The position numbers were made by a program, and so were the translations under genes. The notes below the pieces were generated by a model, which saw nothing but the letters and a program-made list of their open reading frames with translations, did not search any database and had not been told where the DNA came from. Positions 25,392 through 34,947 of a stretch of DNA of 64,000 nt are shown piece after piece (the stretch's first letter is position 1; each line of letters begins with the position of its first letter). The stretch comes from Spartobacteria bacterium (GTDB lineage: Bacteria; Verrucomicrobiota; Verrucomicrobiia; Chthoniobacterales; UBA10450), in contig PMSN01000003.1 in assembly GCA_003167555.1 (NCBI GenBank), forward strand, positions 1-64,000, written 5' to 3'.

Positions 25392-27767
25392 TTAAGGCGA
25401 GGACGAATGGACGGCGGGATGAAATTTGGCGAGAGGCTGATAATTGGGCGGATACGGAATCTCGCCCGTCTCCTTGATGCCCAATCGCTTGCAATCTTCC
25501 ACATCGCGCAGGCGGCCTTTCACGCCGCGGAACGGACCGAAGACATGCGCGATCTTGATGTCGATTTCGCCATCGAAAAGGACGCCGGTTTCCAGCAGAT
25601 TCACGCGCAGCATTTTAATGGGAACGCGTTTGGAGTCGGTGCGCGTGGAAATAATCTCGAGCGAATTCGAAAACTGGAGCGGTAGAACCAATAAAGCAGG
25701 TCCATGACTGCGGCCTCGAATTCGCACGCCGCCTTTTTTGAAATTGATCGCGCCCGAGTCCGCGGGAGTTAGCCCGGTCAAGTTCGCCTCGTGCACCACG
25801 GCCGTCTCATTGAAGGCGAAAGTCGGCGAAGTCATTAGCGCAATCGTTTCGGCGGCATTTCCCGAAAGGACAGTGTGGGTCGGGGACAGGCCGCCCGTGT
25901 TAGCTCCCGCGATCTCGTAGACATACACAGTTATGCCCTCGCCATTCGTTTGCTGCGTGCGCAGAGTAAGCAACGGGTCTCGCAGTTGCTTGTCTGCCAG
26001 GAGGAAACGAGAACCTAGCGCGGCCATAAGCTTGGGATTAGCCTTGGTTATCATCGCCCAGTTGCGCGAATGGAAATCCTGTGGCCGGGAAAGCGCGCGG
26101 CTCAGGAGGAAGTGGAAGGGCGGCGTGACCAGGTGATTGTTATCCTCGAGCGTGGGAATCCGCAGGTTCCAGAAGCCTGTCATGAAGAAATTGGAATCGA
26201 AGCTCCGAAAGTAATCCTCGACAACACCAATGTTATCCTTGTCGAATGGCGCATCCTCGGGGACGCCACGATGGCCCATCAAGGTTCCGCCCGGCACGCC
26301 CGCAATGGAAACAACCGATCCACGAAAGAGACCATCCTGCGGAAGGGCCAGCTCGTCCTGCAGGTATTTGACAATCCCCAGGGGCGGAGCGGTGTTGGCA
26401 GCGGTTTGAGAATTAGCGAGGACAGGCTTGCCCTTAGCCTGCCGCTCTCTTATCTCGCCCATCGTTTCCGCCAAGCCAAGCAAAGGCAGCGCGAGGACCG
26501 AAGCATAGACGAGACTTAGCCGGACCATCGGACTTAAAACAAGATGTTTCGCGAGAAATTCTCTTTGCGAAAACCATGCGCCCAGCTTTGTGCACGCAAT
26601 CCAAATTCCGAGGAAACCAGCGACGAGGTAGGCTGGAAACGCTCCGTACTCGAAATAAGCTGGGGTAGGTAGGTTCCAGCGCATGCCGCTGTAAACGTAA
26701 GCTAGACTGGTCCCGATCATAACCAACTGAAAGGCCAGGACGGAAGCAGCGAAGCCACGCATTTCCGCCTTGCCAAAGCAGCATGCCAGGATGCAACCGA
26801 TCATCACCAGCATCGCCAAGGGTGTGGAAAGACCTCCCCGAAAAATGAGGTTAGTGAGAAAGTCCCATTTTTGGACCTCGACATATAATTCATTTGGGAA
26901 AACAGCGCGCGCCGCATAGGCAAAGAGCGCGAGATTGAAGCCATAAATATTAAGCAGAAGGCAAACAATCAGACAGAAGCCCGCTCCGCTCGCTCGCCAA
27001 AACAGGGCGTGCTTCGAACGAACCCCGCCAAAAAAAACGCCTGCCAGGTAGAAGCCAACCGGAACGAAGAACATCGGGGTGTAGAGCGGATTGCAGAGAA
27101 TGGAGTAAACGATCAGCAACGGCGCCGCCATGACGCAGAGCGCGTTTTTCTTCGGGGACAGCTTTCCCAGCCAGGCAAACACCGCCACGAGCAAAGTGCC
27201 CAATGTCGTGCAGATCGCTATCCCCGGGCGGCAGAAGACATAGAGCGGAAATAGGTTGAAACGCGTCGTGTAAACCCACCAGGACAACATGGGTGGGAGC
27301 GATAACATTACGACTAATTGGCCGCTAATGATCGACAGATGGTGAGGCAGCCCGATGGCGCGTCCAAGAAAGAACGTCGCCAGAAACAACAGGAGCGACG
27401 TTATCAAAAACCCCCAGAGGCGTGGATCCGTGCTCGAGTGGATAAGATGCGGCAGAAGGTCGCTCGGGTTGAGCCAGACTCCGAGTGGCTGCATAAGACC
27501 GCCCAACCCCTCGAAAGGACTGATAACGCTCAGGTCAATCGGCGACGACGCGTAGGTGAAATTGCTCGTCGTCCAATGATCCCAGTTTATCGTATCTGGT
27601 ATCATTTGTGGAAGTGGGACGAAGAATAGCCCAAAGCATACGTAAAGCGCGAAGATGCCAAAGCCAAAGGCGACAATGGAGCGCGGGCTGGAAAGGAATT
27701 TCAATAAACGCGTTTGCGTCCCATTCCTCTTATTTTCTTCCACCTCCTGGGTCTCTTGCGGATTCAT
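25392..27767 (-). CDS. large polytopic membrane protein, YfhO/GT-C-like
   Basis: This 791-residue protein has about a dozen hydrophobic segments up to residue ~430, then a large soluble C-terminal part. The layout and the GSRFLLADKQL stretch recall YfhO-type membrane proteins, which are linked to glycosylation of surface polymers; the N-terminal loop (PDTINWDHW) may hold an acidic GT-C residue pair. The family call is by layout only. It follows the second large membrane protein and precedes the heptose-like genes, so transfer of a lipid-linked sugar is a reasonable guess. Confidence 0.75.
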   Translation of the reverse strand: MNPQETQEVEENKRNGTQTRLLKFLSSPRSIVAFGFGIFALYVCFGLFFVPLPQMIPDTINWDHWTTSNFTYASSPIDLSVISPFEGLGGLMQPLGVWLNPSDLLPHLIHSSTDPRLWGFLITSLLLFLATFFLGRAIGLPHHLSIISGQLVVMLSLPPMLSWWVYTTRFNLFPLYVFCRPGIAICTTLGTLLVAVFAWLGKLSPKKNALCVMAAPLLIVYSILCNPLYTPMFFVPVGFYLAGVFFGGVRSKHALFWRASGAGFCLIVCLLLNIYGFNLALFAYAARAVFPNELYVEVQKWDFLTNLIFRGGLSTPLAMLVMIGCILACCFGKAEMRGFAASVLAFQLVMIGTSLAYVYSGMRWNLPTPAYFEYGAFPAYLVAGFLGIWIACTKLGAWFSQREFLAKHLVLSPMVRLSLVYASVLALPLLGLAETMGEIRERQAKGKPVLANSQTAANTAPPLGIVKYLQDELALPQDGLFRGSVVSIAGVPGGTLMGHRGVPEDAPFDKDNIGVVEDYFRSFDSNFFMTGFWNLRIPTLEDNNHLVTPPFHFLLSRALSRPQDFHSRNWAMITKANPKLMAALGSRFLLADKQLRDPLLTLRTQQTNGEGITVYVYEIAGANTGGLSPTHTVLSGNAAETIALMTSPTFAFNETAVVHEANLTGLTPADSGAINFKKGGVRIRGRSHGPALLVLPLQFSNSLEIISTRTDSKRVPIKMLRVNLLETGVLFDGEIDIKIAHVFGPFRGVKGRLRDVEDCKRLGIKETGEIPYPPNYQPLAKFHPAVHSSSP

Positions 27768-27857
27768 GCGCGATGCGATTACGTCGATAGTGCAGCGTTG
27801 TGCGATTTACAAGCTATGAGTCTGCCGCTTGAGTAAGGTGCTGGACGACTTGAATGC

Positions 27858-29528
27858 TTAGCGAGCTTTCGCCTGGTAGATGCGAATACCGGCGACGTCC
27901 TCCTTTAGTTCGTAGTGTTCCTGAATGTAAGCAGCGAGCGCCGGGAAACTCTCGTGCCCCTGCGAGGCGCGATCCACCAGGATAAAGGCACCCGGCCCGA
28001 CGGCGTCCACGAAGACGGCCGGCTTCCACGCTTCCAGGTCGCGCAGGAATCGGTCGCGAAAGTAATCCCGGTACGGGTTGGGATAAACCTGCCGCGACGT
28101 TTCGGCGTCGCGGGTAGCCATGATGGTTTGCGTCTCGACATAGAACCGGGGCGCCCAGCCCCAGATGGAGATCACGTCGCCCGGTTTGGCGTAACGTTCG
28201 ATCGCCAGGCCTCCCGCGCTCCGCAACACATGAACGTGGTTTCGGATGGTTCTGACAAACTCATTCCTGGAAGACAAGGAGACGGCGATCATCGGGACTG
28301 CAAACAAGGCGATGTAGCAGATCGCCATGATGGTTTTGTGTTTTTCCCAGATGGCGCCTTGCCGGATAAGACCCAGCGCGCCGGCCACGCAACAAGCAAT
28401 CGGGACCACCGAGAACAAGAGATAGTGCTCAAAGTATCGATGCGGCTGGTAGATGGAATACAAGGTCGCCAGGAGCAGCAGGAGGGAAGCCACCAGCGCC
28501 CAACGGGTAAGCCGGGTCAAGTTCCTTCTCCAAGCCAACGACAGAGCGCCAAGAAGACCCACAACAATGGCTCCCTTGAGAAATGCCGGATACAGGTCGG
28601 TGCTCCGGAAGAAAAAAGCCAGATCGATCGTAGCGGAGGCGCCGGCAATGTAGCCACCCGCCATGTAACCGAACGCCACCCGAATGTAAGAAGTCAAGGC
28701 ATCGTCCCATACTCCGGTTAATGAAACGGAGAGCGCGAAGGCCCCCGGCACAAGGCAGAGCGCCGCGGTAAAGGCTTTTATCAAGCGGTTCCTATCGCCT
28801 GCGGAGCGGCCTGATGAGAGCAGCGCCATGGTCGCGATAACGAAAACGGCGAACGCAATCGGCGCGGCTTGCAGTTTCGCAAACGGAGCAGCTCCAAGGC
28901 ACAAGCCGGCAAGCGTAGCTGCCATTAGCCGCGCCGACGTGGAACCTCTCCCGCTGGTCAGGAAGGCGCTGGCTCCGAGCGCGACCGTCGTCAAGCAGAT
29001 CGAAAGGTGCTCGCTCGTGTAGTGAACGAAATTGAAATCCGTCGTTAAGGAAAGGAGCAGGACCGGCGGCACGATGGAAAGCCGGGCGACATCACTTCCG
29101 TAAATCCACTTCACGGCATAGTAGAGCGCCAGGATGGTTGTCAGCATCAGGAGAAGGCCGACGATTCGGACCGAGGTAAAATTTATCGGCAGACCTATCA
29201 AAGCAGGCAGCGCCAGGATGTAGCAGTTCAGCGGGCCACTGGTGCCCGCGTCAAAGTTACGCCACGGAGCAAGGTCCTTCGTGATTTTGAGGGCATCGGC
29301 CGTGAGCGAAGCTTCATCAGGACCCAGTTGGAACGGAACAATGAACACCGGCCAGCGGAACGCGAATAGCGTCAAGCCAATGACTAGTAGGAACGTAAGT
29401 TCAGAGCGCCGTTCCCTGAGACAGGGACCTGGTCGCGCGGCAAGGATGAGTAAGGTCGCGAGAGCGCCGAATGCGATCAGGTAATAATAGATCGGTTCTT
29501 CGCCGAACCACTCGAGGAGGGTGACCAT
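27858..29528 (-). CDS. GT-C-type membrane glycosyltransferase
   Basis: The 556-residue form from the ATG at 29528 is chosen because it starts eight bases past the upstream stop codon; a start at 29570 overlaps more. It has about eleven hydrophobic segments and the first large loop carries an acidic motif (FQLGPDEASLTADAL) typical of GT-C enzymes that use polyprenyl-phosphate sugars outside the cytoplasm. The C-terminal ~120 residues are a soluble domain (ISIWGWAPRFYVETQ). It probably adds a sugar to a glycan or lipid carrier on the outer face of the inner membrane. Confidence 0.78.
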   Translation of the reverse strand: MVTLLEWFGEEPIYYYLIAFGALATLLILAARPGPCLRERRSELTFLLVIGLTLFAFRWPVFIVPFQLGPDEASLTADALKITKDLAPWRNFDAGTSGPLNCYILALPALIGLPINFTSVRIVGLLLMLTTILALYYAVKWIYGSDVARLSIVPPVLLLSLTTDFNFVHYTSEHLSICLTTVALGASAFLTSGRGSTSARLMAATLAGLCLGAAPFAKLQAAPIAFAVFVIATMALLSSGRSAGDRNRLIKAFTAALCLVPGAFALSVSLTGVWDDALTSYIRVAFGYMAGGYIAGASATIDLAFFFRSTDLYPAFLKGAIVVGLLGALSLAWRRNLTRLTRWALVASLLLLLATLYSIYQPHRYFEHYLLFSVVPIACCVAGALGLIRQGAIWEKHKTIMAICYIALFAVPMIAVSLSSRNEFVRTIRNHVHVLRSAGGLAIERYAKPGDVISIWGWAPRFYVETQTIMATRDAETSRQVYPNPYRDYFRDRFLRDLEAWKPAVFVDAVGPGAFILVDRASQGHESFPALAAYIQEHYELKEDVAGIRIYQAKAR

Positions 29529-29535
29529 GACGTAA

Positions 29536-30750
29536 CTAACTTCCGAACAAAGGTGCGGCGCGGTCGACAATTTCCTCGGCGATCGCCAACGAGGCCGTGG
29601 CGGCGGGCGAGGGTGCGTTACAGACGTGGAGCGAGCGCGGCTTTTCGACGATCAGAAAGTCATCGACGAGAAGGCCACTGGGCAAGAGTGCTTGCGCGCG
29701 GACGCCGGCGGGGGCGGGAATAAGATCGTCTTCCATGATTTCGGGAACGAGAGTCGCAAGCGCTTTTACGAAAGCGCGTTTGCTAAACGAGCGAAAGACT
29801 TCGCCCGCCGCCGTGCGCCAGTGTCGCGCAAGTAACTTCCAAACGCCCGGATAGGTGAGTGCCTCGGCGAGATCACGCACATTGATGTCCCGTTTGCGAT
29901 ATCCTTCGCGAGCCAGGGCCAGAACGGCGTTGGGCCCGGCTTCCACGCCATTGTCGATTACGCGCGTGAAGTGAACACCGAGAAAGGGAAAACGTGGATC
30001 AGGCACCGGGTAGATAAGCCCGCGGACAAGATGATGTCGTTTCGGCACCAGCTCGAAGTATTCTCCGCGAAATGGAACTATCCTCGCGTCCGGGCGCGAT
30101 CCGGAAAGTCGCACCACGCGATCCGAGTGCAGTCCCGCGCATGCTATGTAATGGCGGACCCGCACGTCGCCTGCCGTGGTTTGGAGTAATACTTCGGTCT
30201 CGGTTTCTCGAATCGCGGTCACACCGGCGCTCGTTTGAATCTCCCCGCCCCCTTCGGTGACTCGACGGGCCAGCGCTTCCGAGACCTTTCGGTAATCGAT
30301 AATCGCCGCGTTCGGAACATGCAGAGCGCGCAAGCCCGTCGCATGCGGCTCGACTTCCCGAAGCTCTTCGGCGGATAAAAGAGCGAGGCGCGGCACGCCA
30401 TTCGCCGTTCCACGCCGGTGCAATTCCTCGAGCATCGGTATCTCGGAGGCATCACGGGCCACGATGATCTTGCCGCACTCGTGATAGTGCACCGTGTTTT
30501 CGTCGCAGAATTGCCGAAGCAATTGATTTCCCCGCGCGCAAGTGCGCGCCTTGGCCGATCCCGGTTTGTAATAGACTCCGGAATGAATCACACCGCTGTT
30601 GTGACCCGTTTGGTGGTGGGCAAGGTCGCGTTCCTTTTCGAGCATGATAACCGACGTCCCGGGATAACGTCGCGTCAACTCATGAGCCGTCGCGAGACCT
30701 ATTATTCCGCCACCGATAACGGCCACATCAAATCGGGTGTCAGTTGACAT
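29536..30750 (-). CDS. lhgO: L-2-hydroxyglutarate oxidase-like FAD enzyme
   Basis: Starting at the ATG at 30750 gives 404 residues and an 11-base overlap with the upstream gene; the longer frame reads through that gene. The FAD site is DVAVIGGGIIGLATAHEL and the family motif HHQTGHNSGVIHSGVYY follows, as in LhgO. LhgO oxidises L-2-hydroxyglutarate to 2-oxoglutarate and passes electrons to quinone. Relatives are often found inside polysaccharide loci, where they may act on another hydroxy acid; the substrate here is therefore uncertain. Confidence 0.85.
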   Translation of the reverse strand: MSTDTRFDVAVIGGGIIGLATAHELTRRYPGTSVIMLEKERDLAHHQTGHNSGVIHSGVYYKPGSAKARTCARGNQLLRQFCDENTVHYHECGKIIVARDASEIPMLEELHRRGTANGVPRLALLSAEELREVEPHATGLRALHVPNAAIIDYRKVSEALARRVTEGGGEIQTSAGVTAIRETETEVLLQTTAGDVRVRHYIACAGLHSDRVVRLSGSRPDARIVPFRGEYFELVPKRHHLVRGLIYPVPDPRFPFLGVHFTRVIDNGVEAGPNAVLALAREGYRKRDINVRDLAEALTYPGVWKLLARHWRTAAGEVFRSFSKRAFVKALATLVPEIMEDDLIPAPAGVRAQALLPSGLLVDDFLIVEKPRSLHVCNAPSPAATASLAIAEEIVDRAAPLFGS

Positions 30751-31714
30751 CTCGGATGGGAGTTTTGAAGCGGGCCATGTACCAGATTCCTCCGGGAATG
30801 CTCCAAAGAAGATCGTTTGCGACGAGGAGGAGAGAAAATGCGACCGCGATTTCCCGCACACCGCTTCCACCGAAGCCGTCGATGCCAATGCCCACCTGGG
30901 TAAAATAGGCGATCAAGAGTAACTCACGCAGCCCATGGCCATTGATCGTAACCGGTAACATGATAAGGAGCATAACCACCGCCACGATGACTGCGATTTG
31001 CAGGTAAGTGACTGCCAGGCCAAGGGCTTTGGCAAAGAGATAGGCAATCAGGAAGTTTAAAAGGTGCAGGGCGAACGCCAGCGAAGCCGCAGCCAGCACC
31101 TTTGGGTTTAAGGAAAGGTGGTTCTTCGCCGCACCGAGTGTTCGAATCAGACGCCCTCCCCATAACGTGGAGCGGATCGTGCGGAACAAAATCGAAGCGG
31201 CAAGAACTCCGATCAGGAGCAATCCGAGAAGCCACTCAAGCATTCTGGTCGAAAAGGACTGGGCCGAGAGGATGCGCAACGGGACTGGGTCGATGACCAA
31301 GGCGATTCCGGCGAGCACAAGGAGCGCCAGCAGCGCCGAGAGGCGATCGACAAAAACCGTGGCGGCCGCGGCCGCTTTCCGGTCTGGCACCAGGCGGCAA
31401 AGCTGGTAGATCTTCACTACATCGCCACCGGTAGCTCCGGGCAGGATCGAGTTAAAGAATTGTCCCGCCCAAGTCAGCGAGAAAACAGTGATGAAGGGAA
31501 GCTGGATGGCTTGTTGCCGGAGGAAGAGTTGCCATCGGAGGGCAAGACCGGCGATAAGGAGCAAACTCAAGGCCCAGCCGAGCGCGGCCCAGCGGGCGTC
31601 GAGGTGGGACAGGACGGCAGCAAGCGCTTTCCAATCCACCTTGCGCAGAATAAAAACGATCAGCGCGAGGGAGACAAAGCACCGGAAAAGGAACTTGAGT
31701 CTGCGTGCCGTCAG
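30740..31714 (-). CDS. YbhN/UPF0104-type membrane protein with probable CTG start
   Basis: The conventional start is GTG at 31639, but that cuts off the first membrane span. The open frame continues upstream without a stop to CTG at 31714, which overlaps the previous gene's TGA as CTGA, matching the ATGA and GTGA joints of this operon. The added residues (TARRLKFLFRCFVSLALIV) align with the N-terminus of the paralog at 10744, including RKVD. From CTG the protein has 324 residues and about eight membrane spans, with GQFFNSILPGATGGD and GHGLRELLL. It is likely involved in handling lipid-linked glycan intermediates. Confidence 0.85.
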   Translation of the reverse strand: MTARRLKFLFRCFVSLALIVFILRKVDWKALAAVLSHLDARWAALGWALSLLLIAGLALRWQLFLRQQAIQLPFITVFSLTWAGQFFNSILPGATGGDVVKIYQLCRLVPDRKAAAAATVFVDRLSALLALLVLAGIALVIDPVPLRILSAQSFSTRMLEWLLGLLLIGVLAASILFRTIRSTLWGGRLIRTLGAAKNHLSLNPKVLAAASLAFALHLLNFLIAYLFAKALGLAVTYLQIAVIVAVVMLLIMLPVTINGHGLRELLLIAYFTQVGIGIDGFGGSGVREIAVAFSLLLVANDLLWSIPGGIWYMARFKTPIRDVN

Positions 31715-32640
31715 AAGTTAATGCGTTCCTTTTCCACGACGAGCGGGCGGCGCAGCACCTGGGTATGGATCGCTCCGATGTATTCGCCGACAATGCCGAT
31801 GAAAAAGAGCTGGACGGAGGAGAAAAGGAAGAGACCGATGATGATCGGCGCCTGACCTACCGGGAAGCTATACCAGAAGATAAGCTTGTAGAGGAAGTAC
31901 GCGACTGCGACCAAGAAGCTGCAGAGCGACATCGTGAAACCCAGCATGGTGGCAAGGCGAAGCGGTATTTTGGAATGGCTGGTAAAGCCCAGCATCGCCA
32001 GGTCATAGAGGGTGTAGAAGTTATTTTTGGTAAGACCGCGTTTGCGGCGAGGCTGAGTGAAAGGGACCTTGGCGCTTTCAAATCCGATCTCGGCGATCAA
32101 ACCTCGCGCATAGGGATACGGGTCGTCGATTTTGCGAAGAATTTGGACGACCTCCTGATCATAAAGCCCGAAACCGGTGCTATGCTCGTTTAACTGGATG
32201 TCCGCCAATCGGTTTACCAGCTTGTAATAGGCGCCTCGGATCAGATGCAGCAATTTGGAGTCGTTGGATTCCGTCTTGATTGCGAGCACAACCTTGTAAC
32301 CCTTCTCCCACTGTGCCACGAAGCTCCCGATCAGCTCCGGAGGATCTTGAAGATCGGAGGCCATCGCGATGACAGCATCGCCCTGCGCTTGCAACAAGGC
32401 GTGATAACCAGATCGGACGGCGCCGAAGTTGCGGGCATTAAGGATTACCTTGAGTCGCGGCTCATCCGCGGCAAGACGTCGCAAAATGTCCTGCGTGCCA
32501 TCCGTGGAAGCATTATCGATTATGATAATCTCATAAGTGTAATCGGTAAGTGGTTCAACGGCCGCGCACACGCGCGATATGAATTCCGCGATATTCTCCG
32601 CCTCATTGAAGCAGCCAGAGACAATGCTAATCGATTTCAC
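31711..32640 (-). CDS. GT2-family polyprenyl-phosphate glycosyltransferase
   Basis: From a GTG at 32640 (VKSISIVSGCFNEAENI) the protein has 309 residues; the longer frame up to 32997 lies inside the NeuB-fusion gene. It has the GT-A motifs IIIIDNASTDGTQDIL and MASDLQDPPELI and two C-terminal membrane spans, the pattern of GtrB/DPM1-like enzymes that load a sugar onto polyprenyl phosphate. Such lipid-linked sugars are the donors for GT-C enzymes like those encoded at 27858 and 25392. The start lies 14 bases past the upstream stop. Confidence 0.88.
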   Translation of the reverse strand: MKSISIVSGCFNEAENIAEFISRVCAAVEPLTDYTYEIIIIDNASTDGTQDILRRLAADEPRLKVILNARNFGAVRSGYHALLQAQGDAVIAMASDLQDPPELIGSFVAQWEKGYKVVLAIKTESNDSKLLHLIRGAYYKLVNRLADIQLNEHSTGFGLYDQEVVQILRKIDDPYPYARGLIAEIGFESAKVPFTQPRRKRGLTKNNFYTLYDLAMLGFTSHSKIPLRLATMLGFTMSLCSFLVAVAYFLYKLIFWYSFPVGQAPIIIGLFLFSSVQLFFIGIVGEYIGAIHTQVLRRPLVVEKERINF

Positions 32641-32653
32641 GGCGATCTGGCAG

Positions 32654-34903
32654 TTAGAATAAACCTTCCAGTCTGCTTGCGGCCAGCCAGAATCCTTCGC
32701 CCTCATTCTTGTGCCCCTGCCAAATCTCCGGGATAAAACTGGCTTTCGGACAGGTGCTATCGAGGGCCTTCGCGATGGCAGCGAAGTCCATATCGCCCTC
32801 ACCGATCTGTAGCCCCTCGCCGTCGACTCCACCGGCATCGGCAACATGAAGGTGCCCCGAGTAAGGCCCAATTCTCTCCACATAATCGAGAAAGGAGGTG
32901 CCAAAGTGATTGCAGGCAAGTTTCGAATGGCATAGGTCGAAGCAAAGCCGGTAGCCATAGGTTCGGCTAAATTCCGCAGTGTCTTTGGCTTGAACAAAAC
33001 AGTTAGCGAAAAGCTGACCGCCGAAATACCACGGGAATGGCGGCAACGTTTGAGGCATTACTTCTATGCCGTCGGTCGTAAGCTGCGAAAGGCTTTCACC
33101 CGCGATCACGTACAGGCGCTGGATTTCGTCTAGGTCTAATGGGGCTTCCTTCGAGAAGCCCCCAATGCTTGCGATCAAGATCGTGCGCGGTGAAACGTTC
33201 GCGAAGAAGTCACGCATCGATCTTGTCAGATCAAGCACTCGTTGCAGCTCCCGCAGAGAACGCTTTCGGTATTCGGCATCCTTGGAGCAAAGGTTTAACA
33301 AGTGATCTCCTTCAAACAGATCTGGACTGTGCACCACCAGATCAAAAGCGAGCTTCTCCTGGAAATGGTCGTGAACATTCTCATCCACGTCTTTGAAGCT
33401 AAGATGAAACTCGAGGAAGTCCGGATTCGATTTGGCCATGATCTTCCGGAAGTCATGGTACCGCACCGGAATTCCCCAAGGACGCTTGAATTGATAATTC
33501 CGGGCCTGAAAGTGTTCGTCCTCCAGGTCGCTCTCGAAGAAAAAATCACCGCTGCTGAAAGCGCGCTTCGCTCGCCGGCCAATGAGATCACGTTTGCGAT
33601 TGGGCTGAACTCCGCGGCCAGGGCTTCGCACAATCACCATCTCGGCGGTAATGATTTCGCCGGGCGCGAGGTCGCGATTAATGATAAGGCTCTTCGCCAG
33701 GTTATTGCGATTCATCATCTCGCCTTGAGTCATCTTTCTCTCCGCGGCGGACCCAAGAGCTGCCTCGACTTGTCTAATGCTCTTGACCATCTCCGTCATT
33801 TCGGCCGGAAGAAGACTTACCTTGTGATCGTTGCCCTCCATGGTCTTATCGACGGTAAAATGTTTCTCGATAACGCGAGCGCCACTGGCCACGGCAGCCA
33901 GGACAACGCTGTGTCCGCGCTCATGACCCGAATAACCTACAACGCAGCGGCCTATCTCTTTTAGGCGATGCAGGTAGCGCAGGTTCACATCCTTGAAGGG
34001 GGCAGGATAGGTCGAATTACAATGCATCAGGATGTAAGGAGCGCGCTGTTCCCGAAGGACGTCCACCGCCTGAATGATTTCCTGCTCCATCGACATGCCG
34101 GTGGAGCAGATGATGACCTTGTGCGTTTCTGCCATCGCCTTGAGTAGATCGTGGTTGGTCAGGTCGGCTGAAGCGACCTTGTAGGCTTCCATCCCATACT
34201 CCTGCAATCGCTCGAGGCTTTCGAAGTCCCACGGAGTGCACATTGGGACGATGTTGCGGGACTTACAATGATCGAAGGCTTCGAACATCTGCTCGGGCTT
34301 CAACTCGAAGCGTTCGAGTAACCCCAGTGTGTATTGCGTCCCGAGATCTTCGGACGTCGTTGCCATATTTGGCGCGTGTCGATAAAGGGTCTTCAGATTC
34401 CGCATCTGGAATTTCGCGGAGTCGGCGCCAACTCCAACGGCGAGATCGATCAGCTCCTTTGCGAGATCGAGGCTACCGTTATGATTCAGACCGATCTCAG
34501 CAATAACGAAGGTGGGAGCGTCATCGGCAATGACGCGGCCACCGATCTTGATTACCTCTGCTGCCGATCGTTGCGCTATCGCCACGAGATGTTCGTTCCG
34601 ATCCAGAAGCGGTATGCATGTGTGATCCCCCATTGCTGCGGAAATACGGTCCGGCTCGTCGTCGAGATAGGCCCACTTGTAGTTCTTGTTGGAGATGCGT
34701 GAAACAGGTCGCGTGATATCGAAGTCGGGATTGTTGGCCAGCCAGCGCCGGAAATCGCCATTGGTTAGGACTCCCTCGATCGTACCCCTGTCGCTAACGG
34801 AAAAGACGATGCGTCCGGCGTTCTTGCTGATTTTTTTAAGCGCTTCGCCAATGGTGTCCTCGCAATAAACCATGAAGTTGGTGAGGTTACGTTCGATGAT
34901 CAT
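32654..34903 (-). CDS. four-domain CBS-NeuB-SAF-sugar isomerase/epimerase fusion
   Basis: The ATG at 34903 (MIIERNLTNFMVYCEDT) gives 749 residues. Residues ~8-118 look like a CBS pair (RGTIEGVLTNGDFRRWL). Residues ~131-372 form a NeuB-type TIM barrel (FVIAEIGLNHNGSLDLAKE; YKVASADLTNHDLL; GYSGHERGHSVVLAA), and ~400-456 a SAF/antifreeze-like lid (INRDLAPGEIITAEMVIV). Residues ~470-749 look like a xylose-isomerase-type barrel (CFDLCHSKLACNHFGT). NeuB enzymes join phosphoenolpyruvate to an amino sugar to make nonulosonic acids. The last domain may make or remodel the substrate. No NeuA or NeuC was found in the window. Confidence 0.88.
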   Translation of the reverse strand: MIIERNLTNFMVYCEDTIGEALKKISKNAGRIVFSVSDRGTIEGVLTNGDFRRWLANNPDFDITRPVSRISNKNYKWAYLDDEPDRISAAMGDHTCIPLLDRNEHLVAIAQRSAAEVIKIGGRVIADDAPTFVIAEIGLNHNGSLDLAKELIDLAVGVGADSAKFQMRNLKTLYRHAPNMATTSEDLGTQYTLGLLERFELKPEQMFEAFDHCKSRNIVPMCTPWDFESLERLQEYGMEAYKVASADLTNHDLLKAMAETHKVIICSTGMSMEQEIIQAVDVLREQRAPYILMHCNSTYPAPFKDVNLRYLHRLKEIGRCVVGYSGHERGHSVVLAAVASGARVIEKHFTVDKTMEGNDHKVSLLPAEMTEMVKSIRQVEAALGSAAERKMTQGEMMNRNNLAKSLIINRDLAPGEIITAEMVIVRSPGRGVQPNRKRDLIGRRAKRAFSSGDFFFESDLEDEHFQARNYQFKRPWGIPVRYHDFRKIMAKSNPDFLEFHLSFKDVDENVHDHFQEKLAFDLVVHSPDLFEGDHLLNLCSKDAEYRKRSLRELQRVLDLTRSMRDFFANVSPRTILIASIGGFSKEAPLDLDEIQRLYVIAGESLSQLTTDGIEVMPQTLPPFPWYFGGQLFANCFVQAKDTAEFSRTYGYRLCFDLCHSKLACNHFGTSFLDYVERIGPYSGHLHVADAGGVDGEGLQIGEGDMDFAAIAKALDSTCPKASFIPEIWQGHKNEGEGFWLAASRLEGLF

Positions 34904-34947
34904 TCGTGTGAGAAAATTGCCGTGGCAGGAGCGGGATGTTTGTTTCG

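Noticed and set aside
27768-27857. Search for a tRNA or small RNA in the gap between the two large membrane-protein genes and in other gaps
   Set aside because: No cloverleaf or conserved tRNA boxes are visible in this or the other intergenic stretches.
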